64,000 nucleotides of DNA, from assembly GCA_963702835.1 (NCBI GenBank), contig OY969762.1, forward strand, positions 868,001 through 932,000, given 5' to 3'. A program made the translations under genes and the position numbers. Origin of the DNA: JAFGAV01 sp041479055. Lineage in GTDB: Bacteria; Acidobacteriota; Aminicenantia; Aminicenantales; JAFGAV01. The notes beneath the pieces are model-generated. The model did not search any database and was not told the DNA's origin. It was given only the letters and a program-made list of their open reading frames with translations. Position 1 is the first letter of the stretch. Every line of letters starts with the position of its first letter. This document shows positions 53,915 through 61,731 of this stretch, piece by piece.

Positions 53915-54416
53915 GGCTTTCCTCCGCAGCGGACGGCGGGGTCTTTTTCTTGGTCAGGGAAACGGCAATAACTCCGCCCAAAGCGGCCAGGCCGGCGAAG
54001 ACCACGGCCGCCAGCAGAAGGTCGATGAAGAAACCCGGTACGGTCTGAGCCGGAATCTCTCCCTGCAGAATTTCTTTGAGCTGGCTAGGGGGCTGCTGGC
54101 CGGCCTGTTCGATCCAGTCCAGGAGCAGGGGAAGAACATATTTCTTCAGGAACAGCATGTTCAGCGGCTGGAGGGGGATCATGAGCAAGCCCCGGATGAC
54201 AGCGGCGGAGATGCCGGTCAGGGCGCCCAGGACGGCGCCGTCTCCGGCGGCCAAGAAGGCCCGGGTCTCTTTGGGGACCAGAAAGACAGCCAAGAGCCCG
54301 GCCCCTATGGGCCACAGACAGCAGCAGCAGTTGGTAACGGGAAGGCTGGCCAGCAACCCGGCCAGCGCTCCAGCGATGAGGGCCGGCATCCACAACTCGG
54401 CGGTACGCTCTTCCAA
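53880..54416 (-). CDS. Small polytopic membrane protein with NCCCC motif
   Basis: A 178-aa protein with about four hydrophobic segments. The first helix ends in a striking cluster of four cysteines (VTNCCCCLWPIGAGL). A middle loop with LLLDWIEQAGQQ and a charged, Ser/His-rich C-terminal tail follow. I do not recognise a named family; similar short membrane proteins with an NCCCC/W pattern are usually annotated as hypothetical. The start is TTG with an AAGGAAC site; ATG at residue 10 is an alternative. Confidence 0.7.
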   Translation of the reverse strand: MEERTAELWMPALIAGALAGLLASLPVTNCCCCLWPIGAGLLAVFLVPKETRAFLAAGDGAVLGALTGISAAVIRGLLMIPLQPLNMLFLKKYVLPLLLDWIEQAGQQPPSQLKEILQGEIPAQTVPGFFIDLLLAAVVFAGLAALGGVIAVSLTKKKTPPSAAEESHVSQNSSHHQP

Positions 54417-54443
54417 GGCCCGTTCCTTTCTTTGGTGATTATT

Positions 54444-54959
54444 CTATGTGGTTGGCCGCCGGAATGCAAGCCGGCGAAGGATAAGGTCGGTCAGGCCGGC
54501 CAGAAAATAAAAGGGAAGGATTAACCCCCAGGCCAGGCCGCTGCTGAAACGAAACCAATTGCCGAAATCCCAGAGGTGCAGCATGTTGGCCAAGACATCC
54601 ACCCCTAGGGGCAGGGATAGCAGGACGAACATCCGCGGCCGGGGGACCCTGGCGGAGAACAGGCTTCTGGCCAGGGGATAGACCAGGCAGCCGGCCAGGA
54701 ATCCGATATAGATGCCCAGGCAGCGTCCACAGGCCGCTATAGGATGGCCGAAGAGGACGAAGCAGCGGGAAGGATTCTGGTGACAGATTTGGGCGAAGGA
54801 ATGGTAGAGCCCGGCGGCCAAACCCGAGCCCCGGCTGGCCAGCCAGGGCGCTAAAAGAGCCGCCCCAGCCACAGACAGGGCCACGACGGTCGTGGCCAAA
54901 TAGCCGGCCACCATAAACATCCTTTGCCCGGGGCTTATTCTCTGCGCGGAAAAAGACAT
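54444..54959 (-). CDS. DUF2085 membrane protein
   Basis: A 171-aa membrane protein. The DUF2085 core is clear: YHSFAQICHQNPSRCFVLFG, then GHPIAACGRCLGIYIGFLAG, with the conserved Cys/His cluster CHQ...C...GHP...CxRC, suggesting a metal or disulfide site at the membrane face. Four or five hydrophobic segments are present. I start at ATG 54959, ten bases after the upstream gene's stop; the open frame extends further, but that part overlaps the GT87 gene. Function of the family is unknown. Confidence 0.82.
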   Translation of the reverse strand: MSFSAQRISPGQRMFMVAGYLATTVVALSVAGAALLAPWLASRGSGLAAGLYHSFAQICHQNPSRCFVLFGHPIAACGRCLGIYIGFLAGCLVYPLARSLFSARVPRPRMFVLLSLPLGVDVLANMLHLWDFGNWFRFSSGLAWGLILPFYFLAGLTDLILRRLAFRRPTT

Positions 54960-54969
54960 TGGATCTTGC

Positions 54970-56145
54970 CTAGGCCAGCCGTTTCCAACGGAGGTGGACC
55001 AGGAATCCGAGGATGACCAGGAAAAAGAGAGTGGGCAGGGAAAGCCCCATAAGGCGGGCGTAGGCCTTGCGGCCGAGAAGGTCGTAGAGCAGGAAAAAAA
55101 TGAGACAGGCGTTGGCATAGAAAATGAACCGGCCGCCCCGCGGCAGGTCGAATAAATGACGGAAGCAGAGGGTCAAGGCCGGAAGAGAAAAAAGGAACGT
55201 ATAGTCCCAGCCCAGCGGAGAAAGGAGCGGGATAAAAAGAAGAAGCGCGGAACACTCGAGGAATTCAGCTCGAGCCAGGCCGCGGCCTTGAAGCATCATG
55301 ATGAGCATCAGCAAGCCGAGCAGCCCGGCCACAATCGCCCAGGCAGCCAGCGGAGCGCTCCCCGCAGTTCGCCACTTGGCTAAAAGAGCTAAAAGCGAGA
55401 TGTTGTCCTGAGAGGTCAGCAGATGCGGGGTGGACCGGGAAAAAGTCGTGATCCATTCTCGGTGGACAGTCATATTCCCCTTGAACCCATAGAAAAAAAC
55501 CGGCATCAGAAATGCCGCTGCCAGGGCCGCCAAACCGGCAGCCAGAACTTTCCATTTTTTTTTTAGCAGGAAATAGGGCAGGAAGATAAGGCTGTAAGGT
55601 TTAACGGCCACGGCCAAACTCCACCACAATCCCCCCAGCCACTCCCCGCGGTTTGAGGCAGTCCTATCCTCTTTGATCATCAGGGCTGAGGTCATGGTCA
55701 GCAGGAGAAGCATGACCAAGGCGTTGACCTGTCCAAGCTGGAGTTCCCTGAGGAAAAAGCGGGCCAGAACGAGCCCCGGAAGAAAGGCAAGGGCTAGGTG
55801 CTCGGGATGCTCTCTTCTATCGGACAGGTTCAAAGAAAGCCCGATGGAAGCCGCCGTGGCGGCTAGAATCAGAAACGACCAGATGCCTTTAGCTGCGGTC
55901 AAAGACAATAGGGACAGGGGGAGGTAGATCAAAGCTGCGAAGGGAGGGTACTTGAATTCATAATGGCCGTCCAGGAGGGGGCCGGGATAGAGGGTTTCGC
56001 CTTCCGACAGCCGGAAGCCGGCTTTATAGTTGACCTCGAAGTCGATCATTTGAGTTTTTAGGACCGTAAAAAAAAGCGCAGCCCACAGGCCGGCCACAAC
56101 GGCCACCGGCCACCATCGGCTGAGCAAGCGATTTGTTGATTTCAA
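54970..56145 (-). CDS. GT87-family (DUF2029) polyprenol-phosphate glycosyltransferase
   Basis: A 391-aa integral membrane GT-C enzyme with about ten helices. It has the early acidic loop (QMIDFEVNYKAGFRL), EFKYPPFAALIYLPLSLL and LQLGQVNALVMLLLL, and the AVAVKPYSLIFLPYFLL helix typical of GT87 mannosyltransferases of the PimE/PIM type. It likely extends an envelope glycolipid. The start is TTG with a GAGG site. It leads the operon GT87-DUF2085-NCCCC protein-DAG kinase. Confidence 0.83.
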   Translation of the reverse strand: MKSTNRLLSRWWPVAVVAGLWAALFFTVLKTQMIDFEVNYKAGFRLSEGETLYPGPLLDGHYEFKYPPFAALIYLPLSLLSLTAAKGIWSFLILAATAASIGLSLNLSDRREHPEHLALAFLPGLVLARFFLRELQLGQVNALVMLLLLTMTSALMIKEDRTASNRGEWLGGLWWSLAVAVKPYSLIFLPYFLLKKKWKVLAAGLAALAAAFLMPVFFYGFKGNMTVHREWITTFSRSTPHLLTSQDNISLLALLAKWRTAGSAPLAAWAIVAGLLGLLMLIMMLQGRGLARAEFLECSALLLFIPLLSPLGWDYTFLFSLPALTLCFRHLFDLPRGGRFIFYANACLIFFLLYDLLGRKAYARLMGLSLPTLFFLVILGFLVHLRWKRLA

Positions 56146-56287
56146 GCCGGCATCCTCAGAATGGCCAATCTAGCAGGTACGGCATCTTTTTTCAAATGGG
56201 ACATAGGCATATTCTTAATAATCCTAGGCTTGTTGGCCACCGAGAAAAGAGATGCTTATGCCTAGTGCTGGAGCTGGTGCTGGAGAA

Positions 56288-56317
56288 TTGACAGGAATTG
56301 TATTCTGTGCCAATATT
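56288..56317 (+). promoter_or_regulatory. Promoter of the protease-TPR gene
   Basis: TTGACA (56288-56293) with an 18-bp spacer and AATATT (56312-56317); a TATTTA two bases later is an alternative -10. The gap 56146-56361 otherwise contains no gene. A very strong AAGGAGGAGG site precedes ATG 56362. Confidence 0.55.
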
Positions 56318-56361
56318 TATGACAAGTCAGTCACTGCCATAGTGCATGGAAAGGAGGAGGA

Positions 56362-58194
56362 ATGAAACGAGAAAGTGTGGGAAGGATATTTCTTATCGGC
56401 GCCCTCTCCTTTATCACCATCCTGCTCTCGGCCCAAGTGGACGACGCCTCCAGGATTCTGGAGCAGAACAAGCAGGGCGTCATGTACTTGGTGGGCCTGG
56501 GCGCTAACAAGGAAGAGGTGTCCCGAGGAACTGGCTTTGCTGTCAGCGAGGATACTTTGGTAACTAACTACCATGTAGTGGCCAGGGCGATGAACATGGA
56601 GGCCTATACCTTTGATAACAAAAAAGTTAAGGTCGATGGCATCCTGGGCGTAAACAAGGCCGCCAACCTGGCTATGATTAGGGTCAAGGGCAAGCCCAAG
56701 AGCCTGATCATCGGCAATTTTGATTTCATTGCCCCCGATACGAAGCTTTTTACCATCGGCGCCAATGAGGCCGGCGCCATCAACGTGGTGAGCGCTCAAG
56801 CCCGCCAGATCTTGCAGGCTACGCCCGAGATGAAAGTGGCAGATTTTCAGACATCCTTGCCCCTGACTTTTTCCGGGGCGCCGGTGATCGACATCAGCGG
56901 CCAAGTGGTGGGAATCCTGACCGTTCTCGACCAGGGGCTGAAGTTCATCATTCCGGTCAATATTTTTCGGTTCATGACCAGGCTGGCCAATCCGGTCGAG
57001 TTCAAGAGCTGGACCCATGAGGATTTTTTCAACACTCAGGAAGGGTCCTTCTTAGCCGGGCGGATCGGCGCCGCCATCGGCGATACGGGCAATGCCCAGA
57101 AGTACTTGCAACAGGTGCTCAAAACCAGCCCCAACAATGTGGAGGCTCAAGCGCTGCTGGCCAAGGTCTATGGCGACCAGCGGGATTATGCTTCCGCTAC
57201 GGCAGCTTATCAAAAGCTCATCGAACTCGACCCCAACAGGGCTTCGGCCTATTTTGAGCAGGGCATTATCTTATCGAAAACGCAAAAGTTCGACGAGGCT
57301 TTGGCCTCCTTCAACAGAGCCAGAGAGCTCAGCTTCAACAACCCCGAGATTTTTTTTCAGATGGGCAGCGTCTACGAAGCCAAGAAGGATTTTGCCCGGG
57401 CTGTTGATGAGTACGCCAGGTACCTCCTGACTCTGCCGGCTGACCCGGTCCAGGCCCAGATCCGGCTGGGGACTTGCGCCATGGAGATTGGCCAATATGA
57501 CCGGGCTGCCGCCGCCTTCCAGGAAGCCCTTAAAGGTCAACCCCGGGACTATCAGACCAATTATAATCTGGCTATCGCTTTTCAGAAGGCCAAGCAGTAT
57601 GACAAGGCTGAAGAGGTGCTCAAGAGACTCATCCAGTATTATCCCGAGGATGCCGTTTCCTACTACAGCACCATCCTCCGCATGTACGACGAGGCGGGGA
57701 TGAACGATAAGGCCATCGATTCGGCCCGCAAGGTGGTCGAACTTGACCCCAAAAACCATGTTGCCGTTTACAACCTGGGCGTCATGTTCCAGAAGTTGAA
57801 AAGAAATGATGAGGCCATAGCCACTTTCCAACAGTCCTTAACCATCAAGCCCGATTTCGAGAATGCCTGGTATAGCATCGGGAGATGCTACTCCGACCAG
57901 AAGAAGTACCGGGAGTCCATTGAAGCTTTCAAGAAATTCTGTGAGATCGTCCCGGACAGCGCCGAGGGTTGGCTGTTTGTCGGCATGAATTATATGTACC
58001 TCAAGGATTTCGCCGGGGCCATCGACCCTCTCCAGAAATGCATCGCCCTCCGGCCGGACTATGGCGCCGCCATCTACAACCTGGGAATTTCCTACATCAA
58101 CCTGAAAGCCTATGACAGCGCCAGGGAGACCTACCAAAAACTGGCCGGCATTGATCAGACTTTAGCCAACCAGTTGAGGAAGTTTCTGCGCTAG
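56362..58194 (+). CDS. Trypsin-like (HtrA-type) domain fused to TPR repeats
   Basis: A 610-aa exported protein; residues 1-24 are a signal peptide. Residues about 35-215 resemble an HtrA/DegP-type chymotrypsin fold, with SRGTGFAVSEDTLVTNYHVV (His71) and SGAPVIDISGQVVGIL (Ser171, GxSGGP-like). The triad Asp is replaced by Asn102 in AANLAMIRV. From about 225 to the end there are roughly eleven TPR units, such as AQKYLQQVLKTSPNNVEAQA and AIATFQQSLTIKPDFENAW. There is no PDZ domain. It may be a pseudo-protease scaffold or a weak protease acting in the periplasm. It is monocistronic. Confidence 0.85.
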   Translation: MKRESVGRIFLIGALSFITILLSAQVDDASRILEQNKQGVMYLVGLGANKEEVSRGTGFAVSEDTLVTNYHVVARAMNMEAYTFDNKKVKVDGILGVNKAANLAMIRVKGKPKSLIIGNFDFIAPDTKLFTIGANEAGAINVVSAQARQILQATPEMKVADFQTSLPLTFSGAPVIDISGQVVGILTVLDQGLKFIIPVNIFRFMTRLANPVEFKSWTHEDFFNTQEGSFLAGRIGAAIGDTGNAQKYLQQVLKTSPNNVEAQALLAKVYGDQRDYASATAAYQKLIELDPNRASAYFEQGIILSKTQKFDEALASFNRARELSFNNPEIFFQMGSVYEAKKDFARAVDEYARYLLTLPADPVQAQIRLGTCAMEIGQYDRAAAAFQEALKGQPRDYQTNYNLAIAFQKAKQYDKAEEVLKRLIQYYPEDAVSYYSTILRMYDEAGMNDKAIDSARKVVELDPKNHVAVYNLGVMFQKLKRNDEAIATFQQSLTIKPDFENAWYSIGRCYSDQKKYRESIEAFKKFCEIVPDSAEGWLFVGMNYMYLKDFAGAIDPLQKCIALRPDYGAAIYNLGISYINLKAYDSARETYQKLAGIDQTLANQLRKFLR

Positions 58195-58210
58195 CTCTTT
58201 CTTCTCTGTG

Positions 58211-58262
58211 CGGGGATATCCCCGTCTCGGCGTTGACTTCGAGCCGGCGATTATGGTATACG
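58211..58262 (+). promoter_or_regulatory. Palindrome and promoter ahead of tRNA-Leu/tig
   Basis: A perfect palindrome CGGGGATATCCCCG (58211-58224) follows the TPR gene. Then TTGACT (58233-58238), an 18-bp spacer and TATACG (58257-58262) with an extended -10 TGG. A leader of about 130 nt precedes tRNA-Leu; it contains GC-rich pairing but no recognisable riboswitch. Confidence 0.5.
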
Positions 58263-58395
58263 GTTGAGTCAAGCGATTTATTCCCTGGACGGCGATTATC
58301 CGACGAAATGGCAGGTGCAAAGTTTTCCTTATATCCGGTAAAACTGCCGGAGGCCAGCCCGGCGGCGGGAAGAGCTCTGTGGACAACACATCCGT

Positions 58396-58480
58396 GGGCA
58401 GGTGGCGGAATTGGCAGACGCGCTAGGCTTAGGACCTAGTTCCTGATGAGGGAGTGCGGGTTCGAGTCCCGCTCTGCCCA
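58396..58480 (+). tRNA. tRNA-Leu (UAG)
   Basis: A class II tRNA of 85 nt with a variable arm. The acceptor GGGCAGG pairs with TCTGCCC, the anticodon loop CTTAGGA reads TAG, and the T arm is GCGGG-TTCGAGT-CCCGC with discriminator A. CCA is not encoded, unlike in the other two tRNAs of this window, so a CCA-adding enzyme must exist. Confidence 0.96.
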
Positions 58481-58532
58481 TTGAAACTGCGGCTTGACTG
58501 ATTCATTTGAGGCCCAAGGAGGGGCCTTCCCC

Positions 58533-59816
58533 GTGGACGCAAAAACCGTGACCAGCACAGTCCGGACCCTCAGCCCCAGCCGTAAGGAGATCTTGCTGGA
58601 GACCGCCGCTGAAGAGGTCAAGCGCCAATACGATCAGACCTTAGAGCGCTTCTCTTCCCGCCTCAAGATCGCCGGGTTCAGACAAGGCCATGTTCCCCGG
58701 GAGATCGTCCGACAACGTTTCTCCCCGGAGATTGAACGCGCCCTGGTCGATGACTTGGCGCCGGAGGCGTTGAAATCAGCCCTCCGGGAGAATAAACTCG
58801 ACCCGGTCGGCATTCCCGTTCTTCAAGACATTGACCTCGTTCTGGGCCAGCCTCTTCGGTTTAAAGCGATCATCGAGGTCTGGCCCGATTTCGAACTGGC
58901 CAACTATAAAAAATTGCGAGCGGACAAGAAGGATATCCGGGTTGAAGAAGAGGAGGTGGACGGATATCTGAAGCAGCTTCAACAGGGCTCCGCGGAATAC
59001 GTCCCAGTCGAGGGCAGGGAAGTGAGGGAGGGCGACTATGTCGCCGTTGAGGTCCAGGGGATGGAGGTGGCCGCCAAACGGAAATACCCCAAGGAAAAGG
59101 TCGTCATTCTGGCCGGGCCTTCGGAGGACAATCCATTGTCGGCCAAGCTTGTCGGGCTCCCTCTGGCCGGAGAGGAAACCGTCCTGCTGTCTTATCCCGA
59201 GGGCTACTCCGACAACCGCTTGGCCGGCAAAGAGATGGCCTATCAGATCAAGATTTTAGCCATTAAGGAGAAAAAAGTACCCGAGCTCAACGATGATCTG
59301 GCCAAATCCCTAGGCGACACCGAAACCTTGGAAGACCTGCGCCGAAGGGTCCGGGAGGATTTGACCAAGACAAAGGAAAAGGCAGCCCGGGGCGAGACGG
59401 CCCAGGAAATCCTCAAGAACCTGGCCGAGCAGGTTCCCCCGGAGCTCCCCGAGTCGGTCGTAGAAAGAGAAACGCAGGACCTTCTCAGGAAATTTCTGCA
59501 ATCGCCCGGTTCTCAGGGGGTGCCCGCCGGAAGCCGAGATGCGCTGGAGGACATCAAAAAAAAGCTGCGCGGCCAAGCTGTCCAGAACTTGAAGAACCAT
59601 CTGGTCCTGAAAAAGGTTGTCGAAAAAGAAGCCCTGCAGGTCAGCGAGGAGGACCTCCAGGCCGAAATAGAAGCCTTGGCCCAGGCCAACCGGCTGCCGC
59701 CAGCCAAGCTGCGCAGCCAGCTGGAGGAGGAGGGCCGCCTGGATAGCCTGCGGGAGACGCTCCTTTTTCGCAAGGCAGTTGACTTTTTGATTGATCAGGC
59801 TATAATAAAGAGTTAA
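58533..59816 (+). CDS. tig: Trigger factor
   Basis: Ribosome-associated chaperone and peptidyl-prolyl isomerase. The ribosome-binding domain has the signature GFRQGHVPREIVRQRF. The PPIase domain follows (VREGDYVAVEVQ, LVGLPLAGEETVLL), and the helical C-terminal chaperone domain ends at LIDQAIIKS. I use GTG 58533, which has an AAGGAGG site, giving 427 aa; an upstream TTG has none. It begins the classical tig-clpP-clpX-lon order and lies 52 bp after tRNA-Leu. Confidence 0.94.
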   Translation: MDAKTVTSTVRTLSPSRKEILLETAAEEVKRQYDQTLERFSSRLKIAGFRQGHVPREIVRQRFSPEIERALVDDLAPEALKSALRENKLDPVGIPVLQDIDLVLGQPLRFKAIIEVWPDFELANYKKLRADKKDIRVEEEEVDGYLKQLQQGSAEYVPVEGREVREGDYVAVEVQGMEVAAKRKYPKEKVVILAGPSEDNPLSAKLVGLPLAGEETVLLSYPEGYSDNRLAGKEMAYQIKILAIKEKKVPELNDDLAKSLGDTETLEDLRRRVREDLTKTKEKAARGETAQEILKNLAEQVPPELPESVVERETQDLLRKFLQSPGSQGVPAGSRDALEDIKKKLRGQAVQNLKNHLVLKKVVEKEALQVSEEDLQAEIEALAQANRLPPAKLRSQLEEEGRLDSLRETLLFRKAVDFLIDQAIIKS

Positions 59817-59827
59817 AAGCCAATTCT

Positions 59828-60430
59828 ATGTCCCTTATTCCCTTTATCGTTGAACAGGACGGCCGCGGAGAGCGGGCCTATGATATATATTCTCGCTTGC
59901 TCAAGGACAATATTATCTTCATCGGGGCGGAAATTACAGATGAGCTGGCCAATTTGGTCATTGCCCAGCTTCTCTATCTGGAGGCGGAGCGGCCGGAAAT
60001 GGAGGTTTCGCTCTATATCAATTCGGCAGGCGGGAGCGTCACAGCCGGCCTGGCCATTTACGACACCATGCAGTTCATCCGGTCGGCCATCTCGACCATC
60101 TGCGTCGGCCAGGCGGCCAGTATGGCCGCCGTTTTGCTGGCCGCCGGGACGCCCGGTAAACGCTATTCGCTGCCCAACAGCCGGATCATCCTCCATCAAC
60201 CGTTCGGCGCCTACCAGGGCCAGGCAGCGGACGTGGCCATTCAGGCCAAGGAGATTCTGCGTATTCGGGAAAGCCTCTACCTGATATTGGAGAGGCACAC
60301 CCGCCAATCCCGGGAGAGGATCGAGACGGACATCGACCGGGATTTCATCATGACGCCCGAACAGGCCAGGGAGTACGGTCTGCTGGATCAGATCATGAGC
60401 CGCCGGGGGGCGCCCTCCAAGCAAGCCTGA
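59828..60430 (+). CDS. clpP: ATP-dependent Clp protease proteolytic subunit
   Basis: A 200-aa serine protease forming the ClpP barrel. The nucleophile is Ser98 in CVGQAASMAAVLLAAG, and His123 is in RIILHQPFGA; the Asp is in DRDFIMTPEQA. The N-terminal IPFIVEQDGRGERAYDIYSRLL is typical. It is followed by clpX after 42 bp, so ClpXP is encoded as a unit. Length is standard. Confidence 0.97.
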   Translation: MSLIPFIVEQDGRGERAYDIYSRLLKDNIIFIGAEITDELANLVIAQLLYLEAERPEMEVSLYINSAGGSVTAGLAIYDTMQFIRSAISTICVGQAASMAAVLLAAGTPGKRYSLPNSRIILHQPFGAYQGQAADVAIQAKEILRIRESLYLILERHTRQSRERIETDIDRDFIMTPEQAREYGLLDQIMSRRGAPSKQA

Positions 60431-60472
60431 CCCAAGTTTTTCCCTGAGCAGTCTCGAACGGATAAGGACGAC

Positions 60473-61729
60473 ATGGACGAAAGGACTCAACACAAGATCG
60501 ACCCGCTGATCAAGTGCAATTTTTGCGGCCGCAACCAATCCCAGGTGCGGAAGCTGATTGCCGGCCCCGGCGGGGTTTTCATCTGCGACAACTGCGTAGA
60601 GGTGGCCCATTCCATCATCCTTTCCGACCGGAAGAAGGAAGAGGATAAGAAACAGAAGTTTCACTTCCCCACGCCGGCCGAGATCAAACAGGCCCTGGAC
60701 GAGTACATCATCGGCCAGGAGAAAGCCAAGAAAAAAATCTCGGTGGCCGTCTACAACCACTACAAGCGGATCAACCTGGCCAAAGACGAATCCGACGTAG
60801 AAATCAACAAGAGCAACATCCTGTTGATCGGCCCGACCGGTACGGGCAAAACACTCATGGCCCAGACCCTGGCCCGTATTCTGTCGGTTCCCTTCGCCAT
60901 CTCCGATGCCACCTCCCTGACCGAAGCGGGCTATGTGGGCGAGGACGTGGAGAACGTCATCTACAGGCTGTTCAAAGCGGCCAAGGGGAATATCGACAGG
61001 ACCCAAAAAGGCATCATCTATATCGATGAAATCGACAAGATCAGCCGCAAGAGCGAGAACCCTTCCATCACCCGGGATGTCTCGGGAGAGGGAGTCCAGC
61101 AGGCCCTGCTCAAGATCATCGAAGGCACGGTGGCCAATATCACGCCCCAGGGCGGCCGCAAGCACCCCTACCAAGAATTCATCCCGGTGGATACCACCGA
61201 GATCCTGTTCATCTGCGGCGGCGCTTTCATCGGGCTGGATAAGATTATCGCCCAGCGGGTCGGCCGCTCCCTGGTCGGGTTCAAAACCGATGACCGGAAA
61301 CCCGGGCGCGACAGCCTGGAAGACCTGACCGGCGAGTTGACTCCCCAGGACTTGATCAAGTTCGGCCTCATTCCCGAATTCATAGGCCGTTTCCCGGTGG
61401 TGGGCACCTTCTCCGAGCTGGGGACCGAGGATCTGGTCAGCATCCTGACCAAGCCCCGCAACGCCCTGATCAAACAGTACCAGCGGCTGTTCGAGCTGGA
61501 AGGGGTCAACCTGGAATTCACCGAGGAAGCCCTGCAGGCCATCGCCCGGAGGTCCCAGGAGCGGAAGATGGGCGCCCGGGGGCTGCGCACCATCATCGAG
61601 GACCTGATGCTGGACATTATGTTCTACCTGCCTTCCTCCAAACGGGCGGCCAAGCTTAAGATCACCAAGAAAATGGTCGAGGACAGCGAACTGAGCTTCG
61701 ACAAAATCAAGGCGGCCGCCGGAGTCTGA
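60473..61729 (+). CDS. clpX: ClpX unfoldase
   Basis: A 418-aa AAA+ unfoldase that feeds ClpP. The N-terminal zinc-binding domain has CNFCGRNQ and ICDNCVE. Walker A is GPTGTGKTLMA, Walker B is GIIYIDEIDKI, the pore loop lies in EAGYVGEDVEN, and sensor motifs RFPVVGTF and KMGARGLRTI follow. The IGF-type ClpP-contact loop is IGLDKIIAQRVG-proximal. It is complete and starts with a normal ATG. Lon follows after 2 bp. Confidence 0.97.
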   Translation: MDERTQHKIDPLIKCNFCGRNQSQVRKLIAGPGGVFICDNCVEVAHSIILSDRKKEEDKKQKFHFPTPAEIKQALDEYIIGQEKAKKKISVAVYNHYKRINLAKDESDVEINKSNILLIGPTGTGKTLMAQTLARILSVPFAISDATSLTEAGYVGEDVENVIYRLFKAAKGNIDRTQKGIIYIDEIDKISRKSENPSITRDVSGEGVQQALLKIIEGTVANITPQGGRKHPYQEFIPVDTTEILFICGGAFIGLDKIIAQRVGRSLVGFKTDDRKPGRDSLEDLTGELTPQDLIKFGLIPEFIGRFPVVGTFSELGTEDLVSILTKPRNALIKQYQRLFELEGVNLEFTEEALQAIARRSQERKMGARGLRTIIEDLMLDIMFYLPSSKRAAKLKITKKMVEDSELSFDKIKAAAGV

Positions 61730-61731
61730 CC

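Noticed and set aside
58195..58395. SRP RNA, 6S RNA or tmRNA in the gap before tRNA-Leu
   Set aside because: None of the conserved cores (for example the SRP GGAAG tetraloop context or tmRNA ends) can be found.
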